Under the pieces are notes generated by a model. The model made no database searches. It was not told the DNA's origin and saw only the letters and a list, made by a program, of their open reading frames with translations. Below are positions 43,801 to 51,611 of a stretch of DNA of 64,000 nt, piece after piece (position 1 is the stretch's first letter; every line of letters starts with the position of its first letter). The position numbers and the translations under genes are program-made. Origin of the DNA: Streptomyces tauricus (GTDB lineage Bacteria > Actinomycetota > Actinomycetes > Streptomycetales > Streptomycetaceae); assembly GCF_014650955.1 (NCBI RefSeq), contig NZ_BMVY01000001.1:124001-188000 (forward strand). Reading direction: 5' to 3'.

Positions 43801-45904
43801 TGCCGAGCCGCTCCTCCAGGGCACGTACGGCGGTGAGGAGCGCCGGGTAGTCCAGGTCCAGTTCGAGGAAGGTCCAACCGGTGACGTCCGGTGGTTCGGC
43901 CGTCGCCGGGACACCCGTCAGGACCTCGGTGACCGCGTCCACCACCCGCTGCCGGCGCCCGGCGGCGGACAGGCCGGCGAGGCCCCCCGCGGGGAGGGGT
44001 GTCGCGGGGTCCCTCGTGACGCTGGCCGCCACCACGGTGAGTCCGAGGCCCAGGAAGTCCCGCTTGCACGCCTGCCGTTGGATCTTGCCGCTGGTCGTCC
44101 TGTGAACCGTCGACCTCTTGAGGAGGACGACGGCGTGGGGTGTCACGTCGTGCTCCTCGGCGATCGCCGCGCGCAGCTTCGCCAGGAGCGCCGGCGCCCC
44201 GTCGAGGCGCCTGCTCTCGACCTCGTGCACGACGACGAGTTCCTCGGCGCCGTCGACCTCGATCGAGAAGGCCGCGCCCGAACCCGCCCGGACCGCCTCG
44301 TCGGCCCGCTCGACGGTGAGTTCGACGTCCTGCGGGTAGTGGTTGCGGCCCTGCACGATGACGACGTCCTTGATACGGCCGACGACGTGCAGATGGCCGC
44401 CCTTCAGGAAGCCGAGATCGCCGGTGCGCAGGAAGGGCGTGGGCCCTTCGCCCTCGATACGGGCCCGGAAGGTGGCCTCGCTGGCCTCGGGGCGGCCCCA
44501 GTACCCGTGCGCCACGCTCCCGCCCGCGATCCAGATCTCACCGATGTGCCCCTCGGAGTCGATCCGCCGTCGGGTGCCGGGGTCGACGACGGCGACGTCC
44601 ACCCCGTCGACGGCGGGGCCGCAGCCGACCAGCCGGACCGCCCGCCCGCTCCGCGCCCCGGCGGCCTCGGGCGTGGCTGCGTCGGGCATGGCGGTGTCGG
44701 GTACAGCCGCGTCGGGTACGGGTTCGGCGACCCCCGCGCCCAGGGCGGCGGACGCGAACGCGCCGACCGGTGGCGGTTCGTGCGCGCCGACCCCCGTCAC
44801 CATCAGCGTCGCCTCCGCGAGGCCGTAGCAGGGCAGCAGGGCACGGCGTTCGAAGCCGCAGGCCGCGAACCGTTCGGTGAACTGGTCGAGGGTGTCGGCG
44901 CGTACCGGCTCGGCGCCGTTCAGCGCCAGCCTCCAGTGGCTCAGGTCAAGCCCGTCCCGCTGCTCGTCCGTGATCCGGCGTACGCAGTGCTCGAAGCCGA
45001 AGTTGGGGGCCACGCTGGTGGACGCCCGGGTCCGCGACAGCGTCTCCAGCCACAGCAGCGGCTGCCGTACGAACGACATCGCGGACATGAGGTGGGCGGG
45101 AAAGCCGCCGTACAGGGGCGTGAGGATGCCGCCGATGAGACCCATGTCGTGGTACGGGGGCAGCCAGGACACCATGCCCGACCCGGCGTCGTGCTCCAGC
45201 CTGCGGTGGATCGAACGGAGGTTGTGCAGCAGGTTGCCGTTGCTGACCATCACGCCCTTGGGCGACGAGGTCGAGCCGGACGTGTACTGGAGGAAGGCCG
45301 TCGCATCGCTCCCGACCACGGGCTCGTGCCAGGTGTCGGCTCCGTCGGTGCCCAGCTCGGACAGCGCCAGCCAGCGCAGACCGGCGAGCCCGAGCGAGTC
45401 CATCTCGCGTCGTTTCGTGGCCGCGAAGCGCGACAGGGCCCCGGTCGTGAGGGCGTGGGTGGCCCCGGAGTCCCGGGCGATGGCCGCGAGACGGGGCATG
45501 GTCTGGCCGAAGCGCCGGGTGTCCGGCGGGTAGGCGGGTACGGCGACGGCTCCCGCGTACAGGCAGCCGAGGAAGCCGGCGATGTAGTCGAGCCCCGGGG
45601 GATGGAGCAGCAGGACCGGTTCGCCCGTGAGGCCTTCGCTCTGGAGGAGTGCGGCCACGGCCCGGGTGCGCAGGTCGAGCTCGCGGTAGTTCCACGACGT
45701 GCCTTCTTCGGCCCTTTCGGCCTCTTCCGTGCTGCCTGCGTCGGCGCGGCCCGTATCGGTTCCGGTGAGGAAACGGTAGGCGAGCGCGTCCGGACGGTGT
45801 TCGAGATGGTGGCGCAGCAGCCCGGCGACGGTCTTCGGCTCTTTCCCCTGCCAGGGTTGCCAGGGGGTCTCGTGGGGATCCTGGTTCATGAGCGTCTCCG
45901 TCAT
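37808..45904 (-). CDS. redL: RedL-RedK fusion: acyl-AMP ligase-ACP-KS-AT-ACP-oxoamine synthase-NAD(P) oxidoreductase
   Basis: One frame of 2698 codons. In order it has: fatty acyl-AMP ligase (FLQYTSGSTSSPKGVMVS), ACP (GLDSKQAV, Ser near 771), ketosynthase (VDTACSSSLLAV, Cys near 1035; [13 protein letters not shown]), acyltransferase (GHSIGAYG near 1485 and HAFHS near 1587, predicting malonyl-CoA), ACP (GFDSLMR near 1850), PLP alpha-oxoamine synthase (TLSKALGSLGG, Lys near 2177), a Pro-rich linker, then an extended SDR (GASGFIGGHL near 2370; YNRSK near 2502). The RedL part turns dodecanoate, malonate and glycine into 4-keto-2-undecylpyrroline. The SDR part equals RedK, which reduces it. In S. 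coelicolor these are separate genes. ATG 45904 overlaps the redM stop (ATGA); ATG 45889 has GGAG at 6 nt. Confidence is high in the domains and moderate that no internal start makes RedK alone. Confidence 0.88.
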   Translation of the reverse strand: MTETLMNQDPHETPWQPWQGKEPKTVAGLLRHHLEHRPDALAYRFLTGTDTGRADAGSTEEAERAEEGTSWNYRELDLRTRAVAALLQSEGLTGEPVLLLHPPGLDYIAGFLGCLYAGAVAVPAYPPDTRRFGQTMPRLAAIARDSGATHALTTGALSRFAATKRREMDSLGLAGLRWLALSELGTDGADTWHEPVVGSDATAFLQYTSGSTSSPKGVMVSNGNLLHNLRSIHRRLEHDAGSGMVSWLPPYHDMGLIGGILTPLYGGFPAHLMSAMSFVRQPLLWLETLSRTRASTSVAPNFGFEHCVRRITDEQRDGLDLSHWRLALNGAEPVRADTLDQFTERFAACGFERRALLPCYGLAEATLMVTGVGAHEPPPVGAFASAALGAGVAEPVPDAAVPDTAMPDAATPEAAGARSGRAVRLVGCGPAVDGVDVAVVDPGTRRRIDSEGHIGEIWIAGGSVAHGYWGRPEASEATFRARIEGEGPTPFLRTGDLGFLKGGHLHVVGRIKDVVIVQGRNHYPQDVELTVERADEAVRAGSGAAFSIEVDGAEELVVVHEVESRRLDGAPALLAKLRAAIAEEHDVTPHAVVLLKRSTVHRTTSGKIQRQACKRDFLGLGLTVVAASVTRDPATPLPAGGLAGLSAAGRRQRVVDAVTEVLTGVPATAEPPDVTGWTFLELDLDYPALLTAVRALEERLGTRIPVGVLLTRPRVDTLISLFLGEDPGEETVEEPSWDAAAVEAWLVEEVATRLGLSAASVDVTRPMASLGLDSKQAVAILAELGARTGREMSTGTAFEHPTIRAVAAHVGAAGRVAGPAASADTLASAGAAASASAAISTAAAPPPQSQPQSQPQPQPQPRLLRQPSPRQDPEHEPIAVIGMGCRFPGAPDPDSYWRLLVDGRDAITGVPGGRWATEQVDAPAFGGFVDRVDEFDARFFGLSAREAARMDPQQRLLLETAWQTVEDAGLDPTGLSGSATGVFVGISSHDYSELQMSRLDTIDVHAATGNAHSIAANRLSYTLDLRGPSLAVDTACSSSLLAVHLACESMRRGECDTALAGGVNLLISPGLSVAFAQGDMLSPDGRCRTFDDSANGYVRGEGVGLVLLKPLSAALADGDPVHAVIRGSATAHGGRSNGLTAPRGSAQRSVIERALAQAGLSGSDIDYVEAHGTGTSLGDPVEWEGLAAAYGSGRPEGSRCLVGSVKTNIGHLESAAGIAGLIKAALVVRHRQVPPTLHLRTPNRRLAWEDAGLDVPTRLTGLPDTGSVRAGVSSFGFGGANAHVVLESAPEPDPLDAVAPKRPTHALCLSAHTPTALTTLAQRWRTHLAAHPDAELAELCHTANTGRARLAFRAVVTGGSQEAFDTALDALARGGPSTAVVRGRTRPGRAPKVAFLFSGQGTQYTGMGKGLYDTHSGFARTLERADRVLRPHLGVPLTELLFGEGSADRLASTRYCQAALVALEVALAELWISLGVRPTALLGHSIGAYGAACVAGVMSLEDALTLAVVRGRHMSEQPGEGAMIACAGDAETIRAAAGAEDSVAIAAVNAPGHLVLSGPRTEIDAVRARLEGQAVVVRPLAVSHAFHSPLMAGAAGPLRAAADGVAFQPPQIPWVFDATGEQVTGPVGADDWARHMVGPVRFGDGFATLRRLGCDAFVEIGPHPTLLTMARTMTGPDDEESVLWLPSLRRTRGGPAGDGDWQTLLQSLGRLHCAGGSVDWAALDEGARRPRIPVPHAVLEGQRYWFSSKPLSESAASRAASASTPAPASAPSGPAQNGFADHGQTQAAPTTPAALDSPVTPLTPAAPVTPASAGGEVRTEVVDHVARACAFPPEQIPLDARLGTDLGFDSLMRTELERALARRFPEQLDRYRESVPEDPTVGQLVALLDTRDRPPAPGPGTPPAAVDGPRPAAPTGPARRADGDRPRVKQERVFEEWAEYAELQGRLRQTTASGSNPYGRIHEGHNSGRISLDGRPVVNFSSFNYLALSHHPRVRRAAQEAIDRYGTSSSATPLLFGETPLHHELDAEIASFLGTEAAIVFAGGHATNVATIGHLFGPEDLVLHDEWIHDSALRGCMLSGARRRPFPHNDWRALDSTLGALRSQHRRALVLIEGAYSQDGDLPDLRRFIEVKKRHGAMLMIDEAHSIGVLGRTGRGIGEYFGVDRGDVDLWMGTLSKALGSLGGYIAAREPIIEYLRFTAPLHIFSTGISPANTAAALEAIRVVRDEPQRVARVRRLAEHFRDSARARGFDVGVSRASAVIPVVIGDWEKTMALSNSLLERGVNVMPIGYPAVARDECRLRFFVNADHTEEDLEHSLDLLGRAMSEHTHTPPSPGPAEHVPAALRPTAPLPSPTSHPGPAGDSAADVLVTGASGFIGGHLTRRLTEHSHRVRVLVREGSDRSAFAGVDVEVAVGDLNDRESLRRATSGVRHVYNCAGLSADWGPWEEFRRVNVDGSRNLVEAAHHAGTVERLVHLSTTDVYGYPVTPCDESAEPKDIGLPYNRSKLLGERAVRQAAERTGLPVTVVRPVSVYGPRSKDFVIEIATLLLSRQMVYVRGGAVPAGLVYVGNLVDGMIAACTSETAVGKAYNMRDPDPTTWREYVEALARGLGVRPPAFSLPTPVARGVATVSERLYGALGIKSRPVLTRHAVHLFDRDQSYAIDRARDDFGFKSEVGFEEGIALTLAWLDSPEGRALVIR

Positions 45905-47700
45905 TTGCCGGGTACGGCCTGCGCGTGCAGGACATGCGCGTGCCGGACAGAGCCGGCCGTCCCGCTGCCCAGGCGGTGGTAGTCGGTCTTGCCGTTGGCG
46001 TTGCGCGGCAGTTCGTCGAGGCAGCCGGCCAGGTGGGGCAGCATGTAGCGGGGCAGGTGCTGTGCGCAGTGCCGTTTGATCTCGATGAGGTTCGGCCTGC
46101 GGGCCCCCGGAACGAGGGTGTAGTAGAGGGCGATCCGCGGCTCCGTGCCCTGTGTGTCCACGACCACGGCGGCGGACGCGACGGCCGGGTGCTTGAGCGC
46201 GGTGGCCTCGATCTCGCCCAACTCCACGCGGTAGCCGGAGAGTTTGACCATCCGGTCACGGCGCCCGCGGTAGACGAGGCGGTCCCCCTCGTAGCTCACC
46301 AGGTCGCCGGTGGCGTGGCGGCCTCTTTCATGTCCGACCGCGGTGGGTCCGCAGGTGGCGTCTCCGGCGTCGGCCGCAGGTGACTTCCCACGCCAGTAGC
46401 CGGGAGTCACGCAGTCACCCTCGACGATCAACTCACCGAACGCCTCGGGCCCGTGCAGCGTGTGTCCGTCCTCGTCGACCACGGACACACGGGCGCCGGG
46501 AACCGGCGTGCCGATCGGTACGGGCTCGTCCCGACCGAGGTCCTCCGCACGGACCCGGTGATACGTGCAGACGTTGGTCTCGGTCGGCCCGTACAGGTTG
46601 TAGAGCGCCGTCTCCTCAGGGAGCAGGGCCGCCAGTGAACGCAACTGCCCGATCGGGTACACCTCGCCCGCGAAGAGGACGTACCGCAGGGTGCGGACCG
46701 TGTCCGGGGTGAGCGCACCCGAGCGGGTCAGGAGGTTCAGCACGGAGGGCACGGAGTACCACACCGTGACGCCGTGCTCGCGTATCCCCCTGGCCAGCGC
46801 CCCGACGTCGCGTGCCCGGTCGTCGGCGACGATCCAGACACCGGCGCCCACCGACAGCGCGGTGAAGAGGTCGAAGGTCGACAGGTCGAAGTTGAAGGAG
46901 GCGTGGTTGGCGAAGACGTCGTCCGGTCCCACGGTCAGTTCGGTACGCGCCCAGCGGATGAAGTTCGCCAGGTTCCGGTAGGAGATCCGCACCCCTTTCG
47001 GCGTACCGGTCGAGCCGGAGGTGTAGAGGATCGCGGCGAGGTCGTCGCGATCCGGCATGGGTGGAAAGCGATCGTGGTCCGCTGTCGCCGCCACGGTCGT
47101 CTCCGCTACCGCCGCCTCCGCTACCGCCGTCTCCGTCTCCGCCGTGAGGTCGGCCCACGTGCGGATCGGTGTCGCGTACCTCGCCGTCGTCCCGGCTGTG
47201 GCACGGTCGTCGCGTACCTTGCCCGAGTCGTCCTCGGCGACCACGATCGCCCTTACGCAGGAGGGCAGTTCACGGTCCGTGAGCAGTTCCAGGTGGCGGT
47301 GGTCGGTGAAGAGCACGACGGGTTCGCAGTCCGTGAGGATGTGCTCCACGCGTGCGGGCGGCTGACCCCCGTCGAGCGGCACGTACGCGCAACCGGCCCT
47401 CAGGATCGCGAGGATGGCCTCGGCGTAGCGTGGCGTCTTGTCCATCCAGACGGCCACCCGGTCACCGAGCGCCGCGCCGAGCCCGAGCAGACCGGACGCG
47501 ACGGCCGTGACGTCCACCTCCAACTGGCCGTAAGAGATGGGCCGTTCGCCGACGAAGGCAGGCCGGGTCGCCTGCGCGGGGGACAGCGGCAGCGACCACC
47601 GGATCAGCGAGGTGTCGTCGGAGTCGTCCGGAACGGCACCGGGGCCGGGCGAGGAGGAACCGCGGCCGTGCGGTACGCGCGTCAGGGCTGCTTCCGTCAT
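45901..47700 (-). CDS. redM: RedM-type L-prolyl-AMP ligase
   Basis: ATG 47700 follows GTGAGG at 5 nt, giving 599 residues. It is a stand-alone adenylation domain with core motifs LYTSGSTGTPKGVRIS, NLYGPTETNVC, GRHATGDLV, DRMVKLSGYRVELGEIE and PRNANGKTDY. In the red pathway RedM activates L-proline and loads it on the carrier RedO. An unusual Ala/Thr/Glu-Val-rich insertion (TAETETAVAEAAVAETTVAA) lies before the P-loop. It begins 7 bp after the redN stop and overlaps redL by 4 bp, so translation is chained along the operon. Confidence 0.88.
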   Translation of the reverse strand: MTEAALTRVPHGRGSSSPGPGAVPDDSDDTSLIRWSLPLSPAQATRPAFVGERPISYGQLEVDVTAVASGLLGLGAALGDRVAVWMDKTPRYAEAILAILRAGCAYVPLDGGQPPARVEHILTDCEPVVLFTDHRHLELLTDRELPSCVRAIVVAEDDSGKVRDDRATAGTTARYATPIRTWADLTAETETAVAEAAVAETTVAATADHDRFPPMPDRDDLAAILYTSGSTGTPKGVRISYRNLANFIRWARTELTVGPDDVFANHASFNFDLSTFDLFTALSVGAGVWIVADDRARDVGALARGIREHGVTVWYSVPSVLNLLTRSGALTPDTVRTLRYVLFAGEVYPIGQLRSLAALLPEETALYNLYGPTETNVCTYHRVRAEDLGRDEPVPIGTPVPGARVSVVDEDGHTLHGPEAFGELIVEGDCVTPGYWRGKSPAADAGDATCGPTAVGHERGRHATGDLVSYEGDRLVYRGRRDRMVKLSGYRVELGEIEATALKHPAVASAAVVVDTQGTEPRIALYYTLVPGARRPNLIEIKRHCAQHLPRYMLPHLAGCLDELPRNANGKTDYHRLGSGTAGSVRHAHVLHAQAVPGK

Positions 47701-47707
47701 CGCCGCC

Positions 47708-49678
47708 TCACCCCGCCGACGGCAGGACACCGACCTCGCGGGCGGCCTCGACGAAGATGCCCGCGGCGGTCTCCAGATCCTCGGGGGTGTGCTCCGAGGT
47801 GACGCTGACCCGCAGGCGCGCGTCACCGAGCGGCACGCCCGGGAACACCACCGTCTGGCAGTAGAGCCCCCTCGCGCGGACCGCGCGGCCCAGCTCCATC
47901 GCCTTGCGTTCGTCGCCGACGACCAGGGGAAGGATCGCGCTGCGGGTGTTCTCCAGATCGAAGCCGGCGTCCGCCAACTGGCTCCGCAGCAGACGGATGT
48001 TGTGCCACAGCTTCGTGATGCGTTCGGGCTCCGACTCGATGACGTCGATGGACGCGATCAGCCCGGCGGCGACACCCGCGGGGATGTTCGCGGCGAAGAC
48101 GTACGAGTTCGAGTAGAAGCGGAGGTACTCGACGACCTCCTCGTCGCCGACGACGAACCCGCCCATGCCCGCGAGCGTCTTGCTCATCGTGCCGAGTTCG
48201 AGGTCGACCTCACCCTTCAGGCCGAAGTGTTCGGCCGTTCCCGAGCCGCGCCGGCCGAGTACGCCGGTGGAGTGCGCGTCGTCGATCATGACCCTGGCGC
48301 CGTGCTCCTTGGCCAGCCGGACGATCTCGGGCAGGTCGCAGATGTCGCCGTGCATGCTGAACACGCCGTCGGCCACGATGAGTTTGCCGCCGGGATCCTC
48401 GTCGCAGCGCTTCAGGATGCGCTCAAGGTCGGCCATGTCGTTGTGCTGGTAGATCCTGCGGGTGGCGCCGGAGAGCCGGGCTCCGTCGACGATGCTCATG
48501 TGGTTGAGCTTGTCGACGACGACGGTGTCGTAACTCTTGACCAGTGCGGAGATCGCGCCGATGTTCGCCGCGTAGCCGCCGGGATAGACGATGCAGGCCG
48601 ACCGCTGCTTGAAGGCCGCGAGGCGCCGCTCCAGTTCCTTGTGGAGCATGTTGGTCCCGCCGATGAACCGGGAACCGGTGTGGGTGGCCCCGTACCGCCG
48701 CGTGGCGTCGCAGACGGCCTCGATCACCTTGGGGTGGTTGGCCAGGCCCAGGTAGTTGTTCGAGGCGAACATCAGGAACTCGCGTTCGAGGCCCTCCAGT
48801 TCGTCGAAGATGACGGCCCGGTTGGAGCAGCGGGAGTGCAGCGGCATGCCGTACCAGTAGAGCCGCTCGGCCTCGCGCCGCCGCAGGTACCTGCCGAAGC
48901 TGCGGGTCTTGGCGAAGAGGTCGCCGTCGCGTTCCTCCACGAAGTCCTTCATGGACCGGCTGTCCCAGGCCGAGCCCGGGTCGTCCACGGCGCGCCCGTC
49001 AGCGGCGCGTCCGTCCGTGGCACGCTCGTCCGGGACCGGCGACGCACCCCGACCGGAACCCGGACGGGTGAGCGACTGATCCACCCGGCGCGTGTCCTCG
49101 TGGTACGGACGCAGGGCCTCCACCAACTCGTCCAGGGAGGTCGCGGTGACGGTGCCCGCCAGGTCGGGCGGAAGTCCGAGCTCACGTGCGGCGTCGGCCA
49201 CGATCGAGGCCAGCACCACCGAGTCGATGCCCAGCTCGCTCTCGAAGTCGGCGCCGAGGGCCAGCTGACTTCGCTGGTACTGGGTGTGCCGCATGGTGGT
49301 GGTGACGACCGTCTCCAGGAGCGGGCCGCCCGGCGCCGCGGTGTGCGCCGGCCCCGGGACATCGGCAGCGGGGGCCTGGCAGGCCCGTTCGACCGCGCGG
49401 ACGAGGTCGCCGACCGTGACGAGGCCGGACGGCAGCGGCGCCACCAGCGAGAACTGCTCCTTCACCGAGGCCAGGATCGACTCGAAGATGACCGAGTCGA
49501 TACCGAGTTCCGCCTCGAAGTGGCTGTCGGGGAGCAGGTAGGACTCGTCGTACAGCGTGCGTGAGGCGATGATGTCGACGACCTGACGCCGGACGCCGCC
49601 GGCGTCCTCGCCGACCCGGCCGTCCCGCCCGACCTCGCTGTGCCGGCCGTTCCGCCTGTCCCCAGTGACGTTCGTCAT
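47708..49678 (-). CDS. redN: RedN-type di-ACP alpha-oxoamine synthase
   Basis: The 656-residue protein has two acyl carrier domains with phosphopantetheine sites ELGIDSVIFES (Ser62) and ELGIDSVVLAS (Ser153). A PLP-dependent alpha-oxoamine synthase domain follows (SNNYLGLANHPKVIEAV, DDAHSTGVLGRRGSGTAEHF, and the PLP Lys in GTMSKTLAGMGG near residue 499). In the red pathway the malonyl-derived unit on RedN is condensed by RedX with the pyrrolyl thioester, and the oxoamine synthase then adds serine to give 4-hydroxy-2,2'-bipyrrole-5-methanol. It overlaps redO by 4 bp. Confidence 0.9.
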   Translation of the reverse strand: MTNVTGDRRNGRHSEVGRDGRVGEDAGGVRRQVVDIIASRTLYDESYLLPDSHFEAELGIDSVIFESILASVKEQFSLVAPLPSGLVTVGDLVRAVERACQAPAADVPGPAHTAAPGGPLLETVVTTTMRHTQYQRSQLALGADFESELGIDSVVLASIVADAARELGLPPDLAGTVTATSLDELVEALRPYHEDTRRVDQSLTRPGSGRGASPVPDERATDGRAADGRAVDDPGSAWDSRSMKDFVEERDGDLFAKTRSFGRYLRRREAERLYWYGMPLHSRCSNRAVIFDELEGLEREFLMFASNNYLGLANHPKVIEAVCDATRRYGATHTGSRFIGGTNMLHKELERRLAAFKQRSACIVYPGGYAANIGAISALVKSYDTVVVDKLNHMSIVDGARLSGATRRIYQHNDMADLERILKRCDEDPGGKLIVADGVFSMHGDICDLPEIVRLAKEHGARVMIDDAHSTGVLGRRGSGTAEHFGLKGEVDLELGTMSKTLAGMGGFVVGDEEVVEYLRFYSNSYVFAANIPAGVAAGLIASIDVIESEPERITKLWHNIRLLRSQLADAGFDLENTRSAILPLVVGDERKAMELGRAVRARGLYCQTVVFPGVPLGDARLRVSVTSEHTPEDLETAAGIFVEAAREVGVLPSAG

Positions 49679-49935
49679 CGGACGGTTTCTCCCTCTCGCC
49701 GCAGCCGCTCGACCAGCGCCGCCATCGTGTCCACCGTCCGGAAGTTCGCCGGGGAGATCTCCCGCAGAGGCACGGTGATACGGAAGTCGTCCTGCATGTA
49801 GTGCACGAGGTCGAAGATCCCGGCCGAGTCGATGATGTTGAGCTCGGCGAGGGGGACCTGCGCGTCGAGGCCCTCGGCGTCACCGTCGAGCCACACACCG
49901 GCGATGTAGTTGATGATTGACTGCTGGGTGCTCAT
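49675..49935 (-). CDS. redO: RedO-type peptidyl carrier protein
   Basis: This 86-residue carrier protein has the phosphopantetheine attachment site ELNIIDSAGIFDLV (Ser37). It holds prolyl, then pyrrolyl-2-carboxyl, units during oxidation by RedW. Its coupling to redN by a 4-bp overlap and the adjacency to redM fit the proline-to-pyrrole module. The sequence is clearly different from the DMDSL type RedQ proteins nearby. Confidence 0.88.
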   Translation of the reverse strand: MSTQQSIINYIAGVWLDGDAEGLDAQVPLAELNIIDSAGIFDLVHYMQDDFRITVPLREISPANFRTVDTMAALVERLRREGETVR

Positions 49936-50014
49936 GGTCGTCCTCGGCTCGTTTCCGGCGGACTGTGGCCCGACTGGACCTGGCTGGACCTGACTGGGTC
50001 TGGCGGCGGCCTGG

Positions 50015-50269
50015 TTACGGCCCGGTGGGGACCTCGGCGGACGCGAGGCGCTCGATCAGGTCGGCGACCTGCGTGATCGTGTCCCCGGGAGACGCGGCGT
50101 CGTCACCGACCTGCACGCCGAAGTCCGACTGGATGACGAGCAGCAGCTCGACGAGGAACAACGAGTCCATGTCCAGGTCCTCGAACGTGGTACCGGGCCC
50201 GATCTCCGCGCGGTCCACCTCGAAACGGTCGACCAGGAGATCGACCAGCCTGCCGTACATCGCGCTCAT
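50015..50269 (-). CDS. redQ: RedQ-type acyl carrier protein
   Basis: This 84-residue ACP has the site DLDMDSLFLVELLLVIQ (Ser36). It carries the growing chain from RedP priming through dodecanoyl and is the donor for RedJ. ATG 50269 follows GTGAGGTACGT. It is almost identical in protein and DNA to the plus-strand ACP gene at 51894, differing at only a few codons until the last 4-6 residues. The two copies form an inverted repeat around redP. Confidence 0.88.
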   Translation of the reverse strand: MSAMYGRLVDLLVDRFEVDRAEIGPGTTFEDLDMDSLFLVELLLVIQSDFGVQVGDDAASPGDTITQVADLIERLASAEVPTGP

Positions 50270-50288
50270 ACGTACCTCACGCTCATGC
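50033..50288 (-). repeat. Left arm of a 256-bp inverted repeat (redQ copy)
   Basis: This covers redQ codons 1-79 plus 19 bp upstream. It matches the right arm at 51875-52130 in inverted orientation, with about 9 differences by eye (roughly 96% identity). One stretch of over 100 bp is identical. Confidence 0.85.
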
Positions 50289-50365
50289 CGTGTGCTCCTT
50301 CCGCCGTGCTCGTTCGCGCGTGTGCGTGTTCGTGTCTGTGCTCGTGCGGGTGCTCATGTGTGTGC

Positions 50366-51379
50366 TCACGCTCGTGCCGGGTCCAGGTCCGGCCAGGTCA
50401 GTACCGCGGACCCCCAGGTGAGCCCTCCGCCGAACGCGGTGAGCAGCATCCGCCCGCCCGGCCGCAGCGCGCCTTCGGTGTGTGCCTGGTCGAGGGCGAG
50501 TGGGATCGAGGCCGCCGCGGTGTTCCCGACCTCGGCGATGTTGCTGACACAGCGCTCCCTGGGAATGCCGAGGTCGTCGGCGACATGGTTGGTGATCCGC
50601 AGATTCGCCTGATGGCTCACCAGATGGTCGACGTCCCGGGCCCGCCAGCCCGCCCGGGCGAGGACCGTGCGGGCCGATCCGGTCATCCGCAGGACCGCGT
50701 GCCGGAAGACCTCCTTGCCCGACATGGCGAAGTACCGTTCGCCTGCCGCCGGTGCCAGCCCGGACAGCCGCTGGCGTGATCCGCCGGCGGGTACGGTGAT
50801 CAGGTCCTCGCCCGCCCCGTCGCTCCCCAGGTCGAACGGACCGAGCGCACCGGGCTCCGCCGGATCTCCGGAGCGCAGTACGACGGCTCCGGCGCCGTCC
50901 CCGAAGATCACAGCCGTGGACCGGTCCTCGGGATCGAGCAGGGTGGAGAACGTCTCCGCGCCGATCACCAGTACGCGGTCCGCGACGCCCGCGGAGATGA
51001 GTCCCGCCGCGGTCGCCAGCCCGTACACGAAGCCGGTGCAGACGGCGGACACGTCGTAGGCGGCCGTTCCCCTCATCCCGAGCCGGGCGGCCACCACGGG
51101 GGCGGTCGCCGGACAGGGGCGGTCCGGGGTGGTCGTCGCGACGAGCACCGTGTCCACGGTGGAGACGCCCGCGCTCTTCAGGGCTCTCTCGCCCGCCCCG
51201 ACGGCCAGATCGGAGGTGGCCGTGCCGCGCTCGGCGAAGTACCGCTGCTCGATGCCTGTGCGCGAGCGGATCCATTCCTCGGAGCTGTCCAGACCGGCGG
51301 CCAGTTCGTCGTTCGGGACGGCCCTGGGCGGCAGGCAGCTGCCGACTCCCGTCAGCACGGCGGCCCGGCCCCGGCTCAT
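50366..51379 (-). CDS. redP: RedP-type ketoacyl-ACP synthase III
   Basis: The 337-residue FabH-like enzyme has the active-site Cys in DVSAVCTGFVYG (Cys114), the His in SHQANLRIT, and the Asn in EVGNTAAASIP. It starts the dodecanoate chain by condensing acetyl-CoA with malonyl-RedQ. ATG 51379 was chosen at the conserved SRGRAAVLTGVGSCLPPR start. It is the first gene of the long leftward operon, preceded by about 230 nt of leader holding seven 17-bp repeats and then by the divergent SARP-type promoter. Confidence 0.9.
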   Translation of the reverse strand: MSRGRAAVLTGVGSCLPPRAVPNDELAAGLDSSEEWIRSRTGIEQRYFAERGTATSDLAVGAGERALKSAGVSTVDTVLVATTTPDRPCPATAPVVAARLGMRGTAAYDVSAVCTGFVYGLATAAGLISAGVADRVLVIGAETFSTLLDPEDRSTAVIFGDGAGAVVLRSGDPAEPGALGPFDLGSDGAGEDLITVPAGGSRQRLSGLAPAAGERYFAMSGKEVFRHAVLRMTGSARTVLARAGWRARDVDHLVSHQANLRITNHVADDLGIPRERCVSNIAEVGNTAAASIPLALDQAHTEGALRPGGRMLLTAFGGGLTWGSAVLTWPDLDPARA

Positions 51380-51485
51380 CGGACACCGTCCTGGCCGCGC
51401 CGGCCGGGGCGGTCACCGGTGCAGTGTCGAGGTGCCGGTCGGTCGCGAAGACGTGCAACCACGCGAGTGCTCCTCGTCTCCCGGA

Positions 51486-51604
51486 CGGCCATGTCCTCCG
51501 GCCGGCCATGTCGTGCGGACGGTCATGTGTTTCGGACGGCCATGTCGTGCGGACTGTCACGGGTGATGTCCGGTCATGTGTTCCGGGCGTTCATGGGTGA
51601 TGTC
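51486..51604. repeat. Seven degenerate 17-bp tandem repeats in the redP leader
   Basis: Units start at 51486, 51503, 51520, 51537, 51554, 51571 and 51588. Units 2 and 4 are identical (CGGCCATGTCGTGCGGA) and the others are variants with an NCATG-like core. They lie between the predicted redP transcription start (near 51605) and the redP start codon. Confidence 0.8.
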
Positions 51605-51611
51605 CGGGCCG

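Noticed and set aside
43361..45982. 873-codon plus-strand open frame
   Set aside because: It is antisense to the acyl-AMP ligase part of redL and shows no domain.
50283..51560. 425-codon minus-strand open frame overlapping redP
   Set aside because: It is out of frame with redP, Arg/Gly-rich, and its start lies in the 17-bp repeats.
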